Translations under genes and position numbers: made by a program
Source of the DNA: Pseudomonas sp. BN102
GTDB taxonomy: Bacteria; Pseudomonadota; Gammaproteobacteria; Pseudomonadales; Pseudomonadaceae
Direction of reading: 5' to 3'
Assembly: GCF_029871245.1 (NCBI RefSeq)
Contig: NZ_SSON01000048.1
Coordinates: 1 to 64,000 of the forward strand
DNA length: 64,000 nucleotides
Notes under the pieces: model-generated
Database searches by the model: none
The model's input: only the letters and a program-made list of their open reading frames with translations
What the model was told of the DNA's origin: nothing
In this document: in pieces, positions 32,574 to 40,744 of the stretch
Layout: each line of letters begins with the position of its first letter
Position numbering within the stretch: the first letter of the stretch is position 1

Positions 32574-33920
32574 ATGAAGATCACCATTTTCGGAACCGGC
32601 TATGTCGGTCTGACTCAGGCAGCCTGCCTGGCAGAAGTAGGTCACTCGGTCTGCTGTGTCGACGTCGACGAGCGCCGGATCGCGCAACTCAACCAGGGCC
32701 ATTCGCCCATTCATGAGCCCGGCCTGGACGCCCTGCTCCGGGGCAACCTCGCCGCGGATCGCTTGCGCTTCACCACCGAGGCCGCGGAAGGCGTGGCCTA
32801 CGCCCGGGTCATCTACATCGCCGTGGGCACGCCTCCCGGCGAAGACGGCAGCGCGGACATGCGGTACGTGTTCGCCGTGGCCGACAGCATCGCCAGCCAG
32901 GCCACCGAGGCCAAGGTGGTGATCAACAAGTCCACCTCCCCCGTCGGCACCGTGCAACGCATCAAGCGTCGCCTGGATGAAGCCCTGGCGAGCCAGGGCC
33001 GCAGCCTGGAGATGCAGGTGGTGTCCAATCCCGAGTTCCTCAAGGAAGGCTCGGCGGTGGAGGACTGCATGCGCCCGGAGCGCATCATCATCGGCCTGGA
33101 CGGCGACCGCTCCGACATCGACCTGTTCCGCGAGCTGTACAAGCCCTTCGGCCGCAATCACGAGAAGCTGATGGTGATGGACAGCCGCAGCGCCGAGCTG
33201 ACCAAGTACGCGGCCAACAGCATGCTCGCCACCAAGATTTCCTTCATCAACGAGATGGCCAACCTGGCCGAGCGTTTGGGCGCCGACATCGAGATGGTGC
33301 GCAAGGGCATCGGCTCGGACTCGCGCATCGGCTACGACTTCATCTACGCCGGCTGCGGCTATGGTGGCTCCTGCTTCCCCAAAGACATCCAGGCGCTGCA
33401 GCGCACCGCCGCTGAAGTCGGCTATCGCCCACAGTTGCTGGAAGCGGTGGAGTCGGTGAACCACCGGCAGAAGCACAAGGTCTTCGAGAACATCCACCGC
33501 CACTACAATGGCGACCTCAGCGGCAAGACCATCGCCCTCTGGGGCCTGTCGTTCAAACCCAATACCGATGACATGCGCGAGGCGCCCAGCCGGGTCCTGC
33601 TGGAGTCCCTCTGGGCGTCCGGTGCACGGGTCCAGGCCTTCGACCCCGAGGCCATGCAGGAGGCCCGGCGCCTCTACGGCGAACGCAACGACCTGACCCT
33701 GATGGACTCCAAGGAAGCGGCGCTGGACACCGCCCATGCCTTGGTGATCCTCACCGAGTGGCTGAACTTTCGCGTCGTCGACTTCGCCCTGATCCGCGAA
33801 CGCCTGGGCGACAAGGTGATCTTCGACGGCCGCAATATCTTCGATCCGGCGCACCTCGCTCGCGAAGGCCTGGCCTACTACCCCATAGGCCGTGCCGCCG
33901 TGGGGGTGGCGCAGCCATGA
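32574..33920 (+). CDS. ugd: UDP-glucose 6-dehydrogenase
   Basis: A 448-residue NAD-dependent enzyme making UDP-glucuronate from UDP-glucose. The N-terminal Rossmann motif is ITIFGTGYVGLTQAACLAE; the central domain has NSMLATKISFINEMANLAE; the catalytic Cys is in GYGGSCFPKDIQAL (near residue 265); the C-terminal domain has LWGLSFKPNTDDMREAPS. Length is normal. It overlaps the next gene, a UDP-glucuronate epimerase, by four bases (ATGA), tying the two reactions together. Confidence 0.95.
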   Translation: MKITIFGTGYVGLTQAACLAEVGHSVCCVDVDERRIAQLNQGHSPIHEPGLDALLRGNLAADRLRFTTEAAEGVAYARVIYIAVGTPPGEDGSADMRYVFAVADSIASQATEAKVVINKSTSPVGTVQRIKRRLDEALASQGRSLEMQVVSNPEFLKEGSAVEDCMRPERIIIGLDGDRSDIDLFRELYKPFGRNHEKLMVMDSRSAELTKYAANSMLATKISFINEMANLAERLGADIEMVRKGIGSDSRIGYDFIYAGCGYGGSCFPKDIQALQRTAAEVGYRPQLLEAVESVNHRQKHKVFENIHRHYNGDLSGKTIALWGLSFKPNTDDMREAPSRVLLESLWASGARVQAFDPEAMQEARRLYGERNDLTLMDSKEAALDTAHALVILTEWLNFRVVDFALIRERLGDKVIFDGRNIFDPAHLAREGLAYYPIGRAAVGVAQP

Positions 33921-34915
33921 AATTCCTGGTCACCGGCGCCGCCGGCTTCATCGGCTTCCACACCGCCATGCGCCTCTGCCAATCGGGGCACCAGGTGGTG
34001 GGCATCGACAACCTCAACGACTACTACAGCGTCGCACTCAAGCTCGCACGGCTGGAACAGCTGCAGGCGCTGCCCGGCTTCTCCTTCCTCAAGCTGGACA
34101 TCGCCGACCGCGAAGCGATGCAGGCGCTGTTCCGCGAGCAGGACTTCGAGCGGGTCATCCACCTCGCCGCCCAGGCGGGCGTCCGCTATTCCCTGGAGAA
34201 TCCCCACGCCTACGCCGACGCCAACCTGAGCGGCTTCGTGAACGTGCTGGAAGGCTGCCGCCAGGCCAAGGTCAAGCACCTGGTCTACGCCTCCAGCAGT
34301 TCGGTATACGGCATGAACAGCAAGGTGCCCTTCTCCACCGAGGACGCCGTGGACCATCCGGTTTCGCTCTACGCCGCCACCAAACGTGCCAACGAGCTGA
34401 TGGCCCATACCTACGCCCATCTCTACCGGATTCCCACTACAGGCCTGCGCTTCTTCACCGTGTACGGCCCCTGGGGACGCCCGGACATGGCGCCGTTCAA
34501 GTTCACCAAGGCGACCCTCGAAGGGAAGCCGATCGACCTCTATAACGACGGCGATATGTCGCGGGACTTCACCTATATCGACGATGTCGTCGAAGGGACA
34601 GTCCGCATCCAGGACTGTCCTCCGCCCTACGCCGATGAGCCGGACGACGCCAGGAACGGACCGCCGGCCAGACTGTTCAATATCGGCCTGGGTTCGCCCG
34701 TGCGGTTGCTGCATTTCGTCGGCTGCATCGAGTCCGCCACCGGCGTGCAGGCGATCAAGCAGATGAAACCCATACAGCCGGGCGACGTGCCGCAGACCTG
34801 GGCCGATGTCAGTGCACTGGCCAGGCGCACCGGCTTCCGCCCCGTCACACCGCTCGAGGAGGGCGTCGCACGCTTCGTCGACTGGTACCGCTCCTTTTAC
34901 GGGGTGCGCCCTTGA
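33917..34915 (+). CDS. UDP-glucuronate 4-epimerase
   Basis: A 332-residue short-chain NAD-dependent epimerase expected to convert UDP-glucuronate into UDP-galacturonate. It has VTGAAGFIGFHTAM (NAD-binding), YASSSSVYGMN with catalytic Ser, YAATKRANELMAHTY (Tyr-x-x-x-Lys) and LRFFTVYGPWGRPDMA. The string NSKVPFSTED with HPVSLYAATK is characteristic of the LpsL/Cap1J glucuronate branch rather than of glucose 4-epimerases or dehydratases. It overlaps ugd by four bases and the next gene by one (TGATG). Confidence 0.9.
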   Translation: MKFLVTGAAGFIGFHTAMRLCQSGHQVVGIDNLNDYYSVALKLARLEQLQALPGFSFLKLDIADREAMQALFREQDFERVIHLAAQAGVRYSLENPHAYADANLSGFVNVLEGCRQAKVKHLVYASSSSVYGMNSKVPFSTEDAVDHPVSLYAATKRANELMAHTYAHLYRIPTTGLRFFTVYGPWGRPDMAPFKFTKATLEGKPIDLYNDGDMSRDFTYIDDVVEGTVRIQDCPPPYADEPDDARNGPPARLFNIGLGSPVRLLHFVGCIESATGVQAIKQMKPIQPGDVPQTWADVSALARRTGFRPVTPLEEGVARFVDWYRSFYGVRP

Positions 34916-35610
34916 TGCCCCTGCGCGCGGTGATCAAGGGCCTCGGGCTCATCCTCAGCCTGGCCCTGGTCGGCTACCTGTTCGACAGCAGCGACCTGGG
35001 CAATGCCGTGAATGAGGCCTGGGTCGACGCGCATATCCGCGGCCACGGCCTCGAAGGCACCCTGTTGTTCCTCGCCATGGGGGCGCTGTTCACTGCCGTC
35101 GGCCTGCCCCGGCAGATCATCGCCTTCCTCGCCGGCTACGCCTTCGGTCTGGCTCCGGGCACGCTGCTCGGCACCCTGGCGGCCTTGCTGGGCTGCCTCA
35201 TCACCTTCATCTATGCGCGTTCGTTCGGCAGGAGCCTGCTGCGCGAGCGCCTCGGCAAGCGCGCCGCGCGCTTCGACCAATTCATTTTTGAACATCCCTT
35301 CTTCATGACCTTGCTGATCCGCCTCCTGCCGGTGGGCAGCAACCTGCTGACCAACCTCGCCGCCGGGATTTCCAGCGTGCGCATGGCGCCCTTCCTGGCC
35401 GCCAGCTTCGTCGGCTTCCTGCCGCAGACCCTGGTGTTCGTCCTGGTGGGCAGCGGCATCACCGTCGCGCCGACACTGCGGATCGGCATGGCCACGGTGC
35501 TGTTCCTGCTGTCCGGGATGCTCGGCGCCTACCTGTACCACCGCCATCGCCACGGCCTCGGCATCGACGACAAGGTCGATGCCGCCCTGGGCGAGGCGGA
35601 GCAATCCTGA
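34915..35610 (+). CDS. VTT-domain (TVP38/DedA-type) membrane protein
   Basis: A 231-residue inner-membrane protein with a VTT domain: GLPRQIIAFLAGYAFGLAPGTLLGTLAALLGCLITFIYARSFGRSL read in pieces, the re-entrant pattern GYAFG, and LLIRLLPVGSNLLTNLAAGISSV. Related DedA and VTT proteins return undecaprenyl phosphate to the cytoplasmic face and affect polymyxin resistance. Located between the nucleotide-sugar genes and the polyprenyl-linked glycosyltransferases, it may recycle or flip the carrier lipid. That role is inference. The ATG at 34915 was preferred to an overlapping TTG one codon earlier. Confidence 0.82.
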   Translation: MPLRAVIKGLGLILSLALVGYLFDSSDLGNAVNEAWVDAHIRGHGLEGTLLFLAMGALFTAVGLPRQIIAFLAGYAFGLAPGTLLGTLAALLGCLITFIYARSFGRSLLRERLGKRAARFDQFIFEHPFFMTLLIRLLPVGSNLLTNLAAGISSVRMAPFLAASFVGFLPQTLVFVLVGSGITVAPTLRIGMATVLFLLSGMLGAYLYHRHRHGLGIDDKVDAALGEAEQS

Positions 35611-35718
35611 TGCGCGAGCGATCCGCGGTGTCGTCCGCCTGCAACCCTGGGTAGCCACGCTGGCCCGCGCGATACCGCGTCAACCACTCGAACCAATACC
35701 TCCATTGATGGATCCAGA

Positions 35719-36459
35719 ATGTCGAACCGGCCCTACCTCTCCGTATTGATCCCGGCCAAGAACGAAGCCGAGAACCTGCCCGGCCTGCTGGAAGAGATTC
35801 GTCAGGCGCTTTCCGGCGAATCCTTCGAAGTGATAGTCGTCGACGATGGCAGCACCGATAACACCACGGCACGGCTGCTCGCCCTCAAGCACGCCGGTTA
35901 CCCGCAACTGCGCATCCTCAGCCACGACCGCTCGCTCGGCCAGAGCACCTCGATCTACCACGCGGCGCAGGCCGCCGAGGGCACCTGGCTGGCCACCCTC
36001 GACGGCGATGGCCAGAACGACCCGGCGGACATTCCCGGCATGCTGGCCATCGTTCGCGGGCCGGAAGCGCCGATCAACCTCAAGCTGATCGCCGGCCACC
36101 GGGTGAACCGCCGCGACACCGCCAGCAAGCGCTGGGCCTCGCGCTTCGCCAACCGGCTGCGCGGCCGCCTGCTCAAGGACAACACCCCGGACACCGGTTG
36201 CGGCCTCAAGCTCATCGAGCGCGACGCCTTCCTCCGCCTGCCCTACTTCGACCACATGCACCGCTTCATTCCGGCGCTGATCCAGCGCCACCAGGGCGGC
36301 ATGCTGGTGCACCCGGTGAACCACCGCCCGCGCAGCGCCGGCGTTTCCAAGTACGGCAACCTGGATCGCGCGCTGGTGGGCATCCTCGATCTGTTCGGCG
36401 TGTGGTGGCTGATCCGCCGCACCCGCTTCAACGCCAGCCCCCGCGAGCTGGAGGGCTGA
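35719..36459 (+). CDS. GT2 glycosyltransferase of the DPM1/ArnC/RgtE type
   Basis: A 246-residue cytoplasmic-face transferase. The GT-A fold is shown by LSVLIPAKNEAENLPGLLEEI, VIVVDDGSTDNT (nucleotide and metal binding) and ATLDGDGQNDPADIPGML (DxD-like). It lacks the two C-terminal membrane helices of ArnC; the tail LVGILDLFGVWWLIRRTRF is amphipathic or just one span. By family it would load a sugar onto a polyprenyl phosphate; with the upstream genes making UDP-galacturonate, the product would be polyprenyl-phosphate galacturonate, as for rhizobial RgtE. Confidence 0.87.
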   Translation: MSNRPYLSVLIPAKNEAENLPGLLEEIRQALSGESFEVIVVDDGSTDNTTARLLALKHAGYPQLRILSHDRSLGQSTSIYHAAQAAEGTWLATLDGDGQNDPADIPGMLAIVRGPEAPINLKLIAGHRVNRRDTASKRWASRFANRLRGRLLKDNTPDTGCGLKLIERDAFLRLPYFDHMHRFIPALIQRHQGGMLVHPVNHRPRSAGVSKYGNLDRALVGILDLFGVWWLIRRTRFNASPRELEG

Positions 36460-36461
36460 GC

Positions 36462-38027
36462 ATGGGCCGCATCTCGCCAGCCGTAGGCGGAAGCGCCGAG
36501 CCCATGCGCCTGCTCAGCTCCCAGCGTGCCTCGCTGCTGCTCCTGCTGCTGCTCGCCGCGGCGATGATCAGCGCTGGTCTCGGCATGCGCCATCCGTCCA
36601 ATGTGGACGAGGAGCGCTTCCTCGGCGTGGCCCTGGAAATGCTCCAGGGTGGCGATTGGCTGATTCCCCATCGCGCCGCCGAGATCTACCCGGACAAGCC
36701 GCCACTGTTCATGTGGGCCATCGCCCTCCTCGTCCGCCTCGGCGTCGCGCCGACCATCGCCCTGTTCCTGCCGGCGCTGCTGGCCGGCATGGTGGCCACC
36801 GCCTGCCTGTACGACCTGGGCACGCGCCTGTGGAATCGTCGGGTGGGCATGATCGCCGGCCTGCTGTTCCTCGCCACCTACCAGACCTACAGCATCCAGC
36901 GCGCCGGGCAGATCGACGGTTTTCTCCTGCTCTGGACCGCCCTCGGCCTCTACGGCATGGTCCGCCACCTGCTGCTCGGCCCGGCCTGGGGTTGGTTCTA
37001 CGTGGCCTGCGCGGCCATGGGCTTCGGCATCATCAGCAAGGGCGTGGGCTTCCTCCCGGCGCTGATGCTCATCCCCTACGCCTTCGCCGTCCGCCGTGAC
37101 TGGAGCGGCGTGGCGCGGATGCCCGGCGAAGGCCGCGCCTGGCTCCTCGGTCTGGTGGTGGCCCTGGCGGCCATCGGTACCTGGCTGCTGCCGCTGATCA
37201 TCAAGGTGACGCTGTTCGGTGACGAGGCCAGCCGCGCCTACCTCGACGAGATCCTCCTGCGCCAGACCGCGCACCGCTACGCCAATGCCTGGCACCATCG
37301 CGAGCCGTTCTGGTTCTTCTTCACCAACGTGATCCCCAAGTACTGGCTCCCCCTGGTGCTGGCCCTGCCCTGGATGGTGCCGGCCTGGCGTCGCCAGCTG
37401 GCCAAGCACGACGGCCGCTACCTGGTGCTGCTCGGCTGGGTGATATTGGTGCTGTTGTTCTTCAGTCTCAGCAGCGGCAAGCGCAAACTGTACATCTACC
37501 CCGCCCTGCCCGGGCTGGTGCTGGCCATGGCGCCGCTGGTGCCATGGCTGTTGCGTCGCTGGTTCGCCCAGCGCCCGCGCGGTCGGAAGATCTTCATCGG
37601 CCTGGCGCTGTTCTGGTTCTTCGCCTGGTTCGCCCGCGGCTTCGTCGAGCCGATCAAGGAGGGCGTCAACCCGCGCCAGACCCTGATGGAGGACGTGGCC
37701 GAAGTTACCGGTGGCGCCGAACTGGTGCTGACCCACTGGCGCGAGGGCCATTGGCTGTTCGCCCGACAGCCCGTGGTGCACTTCGGCGTGATAGCGCCGA
37801 ACCAGACGGACAAGGCCGCCGAATGGCTGCGCAAGAATCCCGGCAGCTACGCGCTGATCCAGCCCGCCGAGCTGCCACGCTGCTTCAAGCCTGACAAGGC
37901 GAGACGAGTCGGCGATGCCGACGACGAAGACTGGTATCTGGTGCAGGCCGATGCCGACAACGGCCAATGCCACGACCCCACGGCCGCCCAGCCCTACCGC
38001 TTCGCCTGGAAGCAACCGCTCGACTGA
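36462..38027 (+). CDS. ArnT/RgtA-like polyprenyl-linked glycosyltransferase (GT83/PMT type)
   Basis: A 521-residue membrane enzyme with about eleven helices in the first 400 residues. The N-terminal periplasmic loop has the family pattern DEERFLGVALEMLQGGDWLIP (catalytic-type acidic residues) and YPDKPPLFMWAI, as in ArnT. SSGKRKLYIYPALPGL matches the conserved loop before the later helices. The C-terminal 130 residues form a soluble periplasmic domain. It would move a sugar from the lipid carrier made by the preceding gene to lipid A or core. It starts two bases after that gene. Confidence 0.88.
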   Translation: MGRISPAVGGSAEPMRLLSSQRASLLLLLLLAAAMISAGLGMRHPSNVDEERFLGVALEMLQGGDWLIPHRAAEIYPDKPPLFMWAIALLVRLGVAPTIALFLPALLAGMVATACLYDLGTRLWNRRVGMIAGLLFLATYQTYSIQRAGQIDGFLLLWTALGLYGMVRHLLLGPAWGWFYVACAAMGFGIISKGVGFLPALMLIPYAFAVRRDWSGVARMPGEGRAWLLGLVVALAAIGTWLLPLIIKVTLFGDEASRAYLDEILLRQTAHRYANAWHHREPFWFFFTNVIPKYWLPLVLALPWMVPAWRRQLAKHDGRYLVLLGWVILVLLFFSLSSGKRKLYIYPALPGLVLAMAPLVPWLLRRWFAQRPRGRKIFIGLALFWFFAWFARGFVEPIKEGVNPRQTLMEDVAEVTGGAELVLTHWREGHWLFARQPVVHFGVIAPNQTDKAAEWLRKNPGSYALIQPAELPRCFKPDKARRVGDADDEDWYLVQADADNGQCHDPTAAQPYRFAWKQPLD

Positions 38028-38105
38028 TGCCCCGCTGACCGCGCCACGACCTCCGCCACAGGCGGGGTTCGCGGCTGGCGCTCGTCCGCAAAACAGGACA
38101 ACCCG

Positions 38106-39065
38106 ATGAACAGTGCCATCGAACACCACAAGTTGAAGATCAAGCCCAGGCGCCCGCTACGCACCTGGGGCCTGTGCGGCCTGGCGCTGACGGTGGTGGT
38201 CACCGCGGGCCTGGCTTCGGCCGTATTCCACTGGCACGAGCGGGCCTGGTTCTATGTCGCCAGCCGCCTCGATGCCGAGCAATGGGCCGGCCGCAGCATC
38301 TGGCTGCCGGATTACCGGGTGGATATCGAGGCGCGGCCCGTAACGGGCATCGCCGACGACCTCTCGGCCATCGACTACGACCCGGACAAACATCGCTTGC
38401 TGGCCGTCACCAATGCGGCACCGACCAAGATAGTCGCGCTGGACCCGGAAGGCCTGGTCAGCGCCGAGTACCCCCTGCTGGGCTTCCAGGACGTGGAGGG
38501 CCTGGCCTATATGGGCGACGGCCAGGTGGTGGTCACTGACGAGAAAGCGCAACAGTTGTTGTTCTTCCGCCTGCCCGACCAGCCGGGCCAGGCCATCGAC
38601 AAGAAGGACGCGCAATCCCTCACCCTGGGCATCAACCTCGGCACCCACAACAAGGGCTTCGAAGGGGTGACCTACGACGCTGCCCACGACCGCCTGTTCG
38701 TCGCCAAGGAGCGCGACCCGCGGCAGCTCTACGCGATATCCGGGGTCAAGGAGAGCCTCGGCGGCGAACTGCGGATCAAGGTGCAGGACCTTACCGACTG
38801 GGTCGAGCGCAGCGTCTTCGCCAAGGACATCTCCGACCTGCACTACGACGCGAAGACTGGGCACCTGCTAGTGCTCAGCCATGAATCCAGGCTGGTCATC
38901 GAGCTGGGCGAGAACGGCGAGATGGTCAGTTTCCGCACCCTGCTCGGGCACATTAGTGACCTCAAGAAAAGCGCGGGTCAGGCAGAAGGCCTGACCCTGG
39001 ATGAGCAGGGACGGCTCTATGTGGTCAGCGAACCCAACCTGTTCTACCGCTTCAGGAAGAACTGA
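38106..39065 (+). CDS. SdiA-regulated-type membrane-anchored propeller protein
   Basis: A 319-residue protein with a signal anchor near residues 18-38 (GLCGLALTVVVTAGLASAVF) and a periplasmic beta-propeller of the SdiA-regulated family: GIADDLSAIDYDPDKHRLLAVTNAAPTKIVALD, VEGLAYMGDGQVVVTDEK, NKGFEGVTYDAAHDRLFVAKERDPRQLY and HYDAKTGHLLVLSHESRLVIEL read in pieces. The function of this family is unknown; it resembles the other propeller protein of this block (31469-32413) in layout. Its last 14 bases overlap the convergent PAP2 gene. Confidence 0.8.
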   Translation: MNSAIEHHKLKIKPRRPLRTWGLCGLALTVVVTAGLASAVFHWHERAWFYVASRLDAEQWAGRSIWLPDYRVDIEARPVTGIADDLSAIDYDPDKHRLLAVTNAAPTKIVALDPEGLVSAEYPLLGFQDVEGLAYMGDGQVVVTDEKAQQLLFFRLPDQPGQAIDKKDAQSLTLGINLGTHNKGFEGVTYDAAHDRLFVAKERDPRQLYAISGVKESLGGELRIKVQDLTDWVERSVFAKDISDLHYDAKTGHLLVLSHESRLVIELGENGEMVSFRTLLGHISDLKKSAGQAEGLTLDEQGRLYVVSEPNLFYRFRKN

Positions 39066-39783
39066 GGCTCGCCACCTCGTCCTCCGCCAGCGCTTCCGGG
39101 GCCGGCGCCGGGCGATAGAGCACCAGGCGATAGCAGACCAGGCTGATCATCCAGTCGAACAGCAGGGTCCAGAGGTTGTGCGAGAGAAAATGCGCGCCCT
39201 GCATCATCCGTCCGAGGGAGAACAGGCCGCCAAGGGCCAGGGCCCCCACCAGGGCGACTTTGGCCAGGCGCGGGCGGCGGTCGCGCAGGACGAAGTACAG
39301 GGCCAGCAGGGAGAAACCGGCCGAGGCATGGCCACCGGGCCAGCAACGGCCAGGCTTGTCGACGAAGGCGTGATGGCCGAGCAGCGGCGAATAAGGCTCC
39401 ACGCCGCCGAACTCCGCCAGGCTCCAGGGGCACTGGACGGCGGTGACGGCCTTGAGCGGCATGACGATGGCAGTGGAGACGCCCAGCGCCAGCACCAGGT
39501 AGCCCAGCGGACGGCGCAACGGACGCAGCCGGGTGGGCAACAGGCTGGCGACAAAGCCGACCACGGCCAGGACGCCGAGGAGGATCACCGCCTGTTTCGC
39601 GCGATCGTGCAGTACGTCTTCGAGGAAGGCACTGTGGCGGCCGATGAAGCCGGTCTGCGGGTCATAGAACAGATTGGCCAGGGCGAAGTCGAGCCGGGGT
39701 ACGTCGACCAGCAGCAGGAGTGCCATGACCAGCAACGGTAGGCCGCTCCAGAGCAGGAAATTGAAGGGACGCGAAGGTTGCAT
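39052..39783 (-). CDS. PAP2-family membrane phosphatase (LpxE/LpxF-like candidate)
   Basis: A 243-residue integral membrane phosphatase with five or six helices. PAP2 signature parts are K-x6-R/P-like KAVTAVQCPWSL, PGGHASAGFSLL (motif C2, where PSGH is usual) and GRMMQGAHFLSHNLWTLLFDW (motif C3 with catalytic His and Asp). Family members remove phosphate from lipid A or from undecaprenyl pyrophosphate. It faces the opposite way to the rest of the block, from a region shared with the ColR-like regulator gene and holding an imperfect ColR box. Confidence 0.85.
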   Translation of the reverse strand: MQPSRPFNFLLWSGLPLLVMALLLLVDVPRLDFALANLFYDPQTGFIGRHSAFLEDVLHDRAKQAVILLGVLAVVGFVASLLPTRLRPLRRPLGYLVLALGVSTAIVMPLKAVTAVQCPWSLAEFGGVEPYSPLLGHHAFVDKPGRCWPGGHASAGFSLLALYFVLRDRRPRLAKVALVGALALGGLFSLGRMMQGAHFLSHNLWTLLFDWMISLVCYRLVLYRPAPAPEALAEDEVASLSSS

Positions 39784-39854
39784 CTAAGGGTCCTTGGGGG
39801 AAGTGGGACCGCGGCAGTCTGCCCAGCCCCGCGTGAGCAACTGGTATAGAACTC

Positions 39855-39870
39855 GTGAAAAAAACATCAT
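39855..39870 (-). promoter_or_regulatory. Imperfect ColR-box between PAP2 and ColR-like genes
   Basis: On the minus strand, ATGATGTTTTTTTCAC keeps TTTTTCAC and the A at position 4 but misses the consensus at positions 1 and 5. It points toward the PAP2 gene. Confidence 0.35.
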
Positions 39871-39901
39871 CGGCGCCTGGCCGCCGGACAGAGGGCATTC
39901 C

Positions 39902-40576
39902 GTGCGCGTACTGATCATCGAAGACAACCGCGACATCCTCGCCAACGTGCTGGATTACCTCCAGCTCAAGGGCTACGGCGTCGACTGCGCCCAGGACGGC
40001 CTCAGCGGCCTGCACCTGGCCACCACCCAGCACTACGACCTGATCGTGCTTGACATCATGCTGCCGGGCATCGACGGACTGCAGCTGTGCAACCGGCTGC
40101 GCCAGGACGCCCGCCGCGACACGCCAATCATCATGCTCACCGCCCGCGACACCCTGGAGGATCGGTTGGCCGGCCTGAAATCCGGCGCCGACGACTACCT
40201 GGTCAAGCCCTTCGCCCTGTCCGAACTGGTGGCGCGCATCGAGGCCGTGGTGCGCCGCAGCCATGGCGGCCGCAGGACCCGGCTGCAAGTGGGAGACCTC
40301 CGCTACGACCTCGACACCCTGGAAGCCACCCGCGCAGGCCAGACCCTGCGGCTCAACCCCATTGGCCACAAGCTGCTCACCACCCTGATGCGCAAGAGCC
40401 CGGCGGTGGTGCGCCGGGAGGTGCTGGAAGAGGCGCTCTGGGGTGACAACTGCCCGGACAGCGACAGCCTGCGCAGCCATATCCACCAGTTGCGCCAGGT
40501 CCTGGACAAGCCTTTCGACAAAGCGCTGCTGCACACCATCCACGGCGTCGGCTATCGCCTGGCGGAGCTGGACTAG
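39902..40576 (+). CDS. OmpR-family response regulator, ColR-like, without adjacent kinase
   Basis: A 224-residue regulator. The receiver domain (1-115) has Asp8, phospho-acceptor Asp51 in LIVLDIMLPG, Thr in MLTARD and Lys in LVKPFALSEL. The winged-helix domain (125-222) shows RREVLEEALWGDNCPDSDSLRSHIHQLRQVLDKPF and VGYRLAELD, which strongly resemble ColR of P. putida as I recall it. The GTG start was chosen because the receiver begins there. Downstream is a repeat and then an MFS gene, not a colS, so it lacks the usual partner nearby. Confidence 0.85.
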   Translation: MRVLIIEDNRDILANVLDYLQLKGYGVDCAQDGLSGLHLATTQHYDLIVLDIMLPGIDGLQLCNRLRQDARRDTPIIMLTARDTLEDRLAGLKSGADDYLVKPFALSELVARIEAVVRRSHGGRRTRLQVGDLRYDLDTLEATRAGQTLRLNPIGHKLLTTLMRKSPAVVRREVLEEALWGDNCPDSDSLRSHIHQLRQVLDKPFDKALLHTIHGVGYRLAELD

Positions 40577-40601
40577 AACGACTGAAATCGAGAAGCCGGC
40601 C

Positions 40602-40690
40602 GTAGGATGCGCCATGCGCACCAGGTCCGATGCCCGGGCCTGACATCGGGTCTGCTGACACCAAAGTCTGGTGCGCGCGGCGCACCCTAC
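40602..40690. repeat. Intergenic palindromic repeat, family B
   Basis: GTAGGATGCGCCATGCGCACC and GGTGCGCGCGGCGCACCCTAC arms enclose a middle with ACATCGG and related inner pairing. Confidence 0.75.
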
Positions 40691-40744
40691 CCGGACGGGC
40701 TAACGTAGACAGGGCCAGGCACAGCGGACCGACAGGACAGGGAC

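Noticed and set aside
36243..38129. 628-codon minus-strand open frame opposite the ArnT-like gene
   Set aside because: The plus strand has a full PMT-type protein with twelve hydrophobic segments; the other strand gives His/Gln-rich low complexity.
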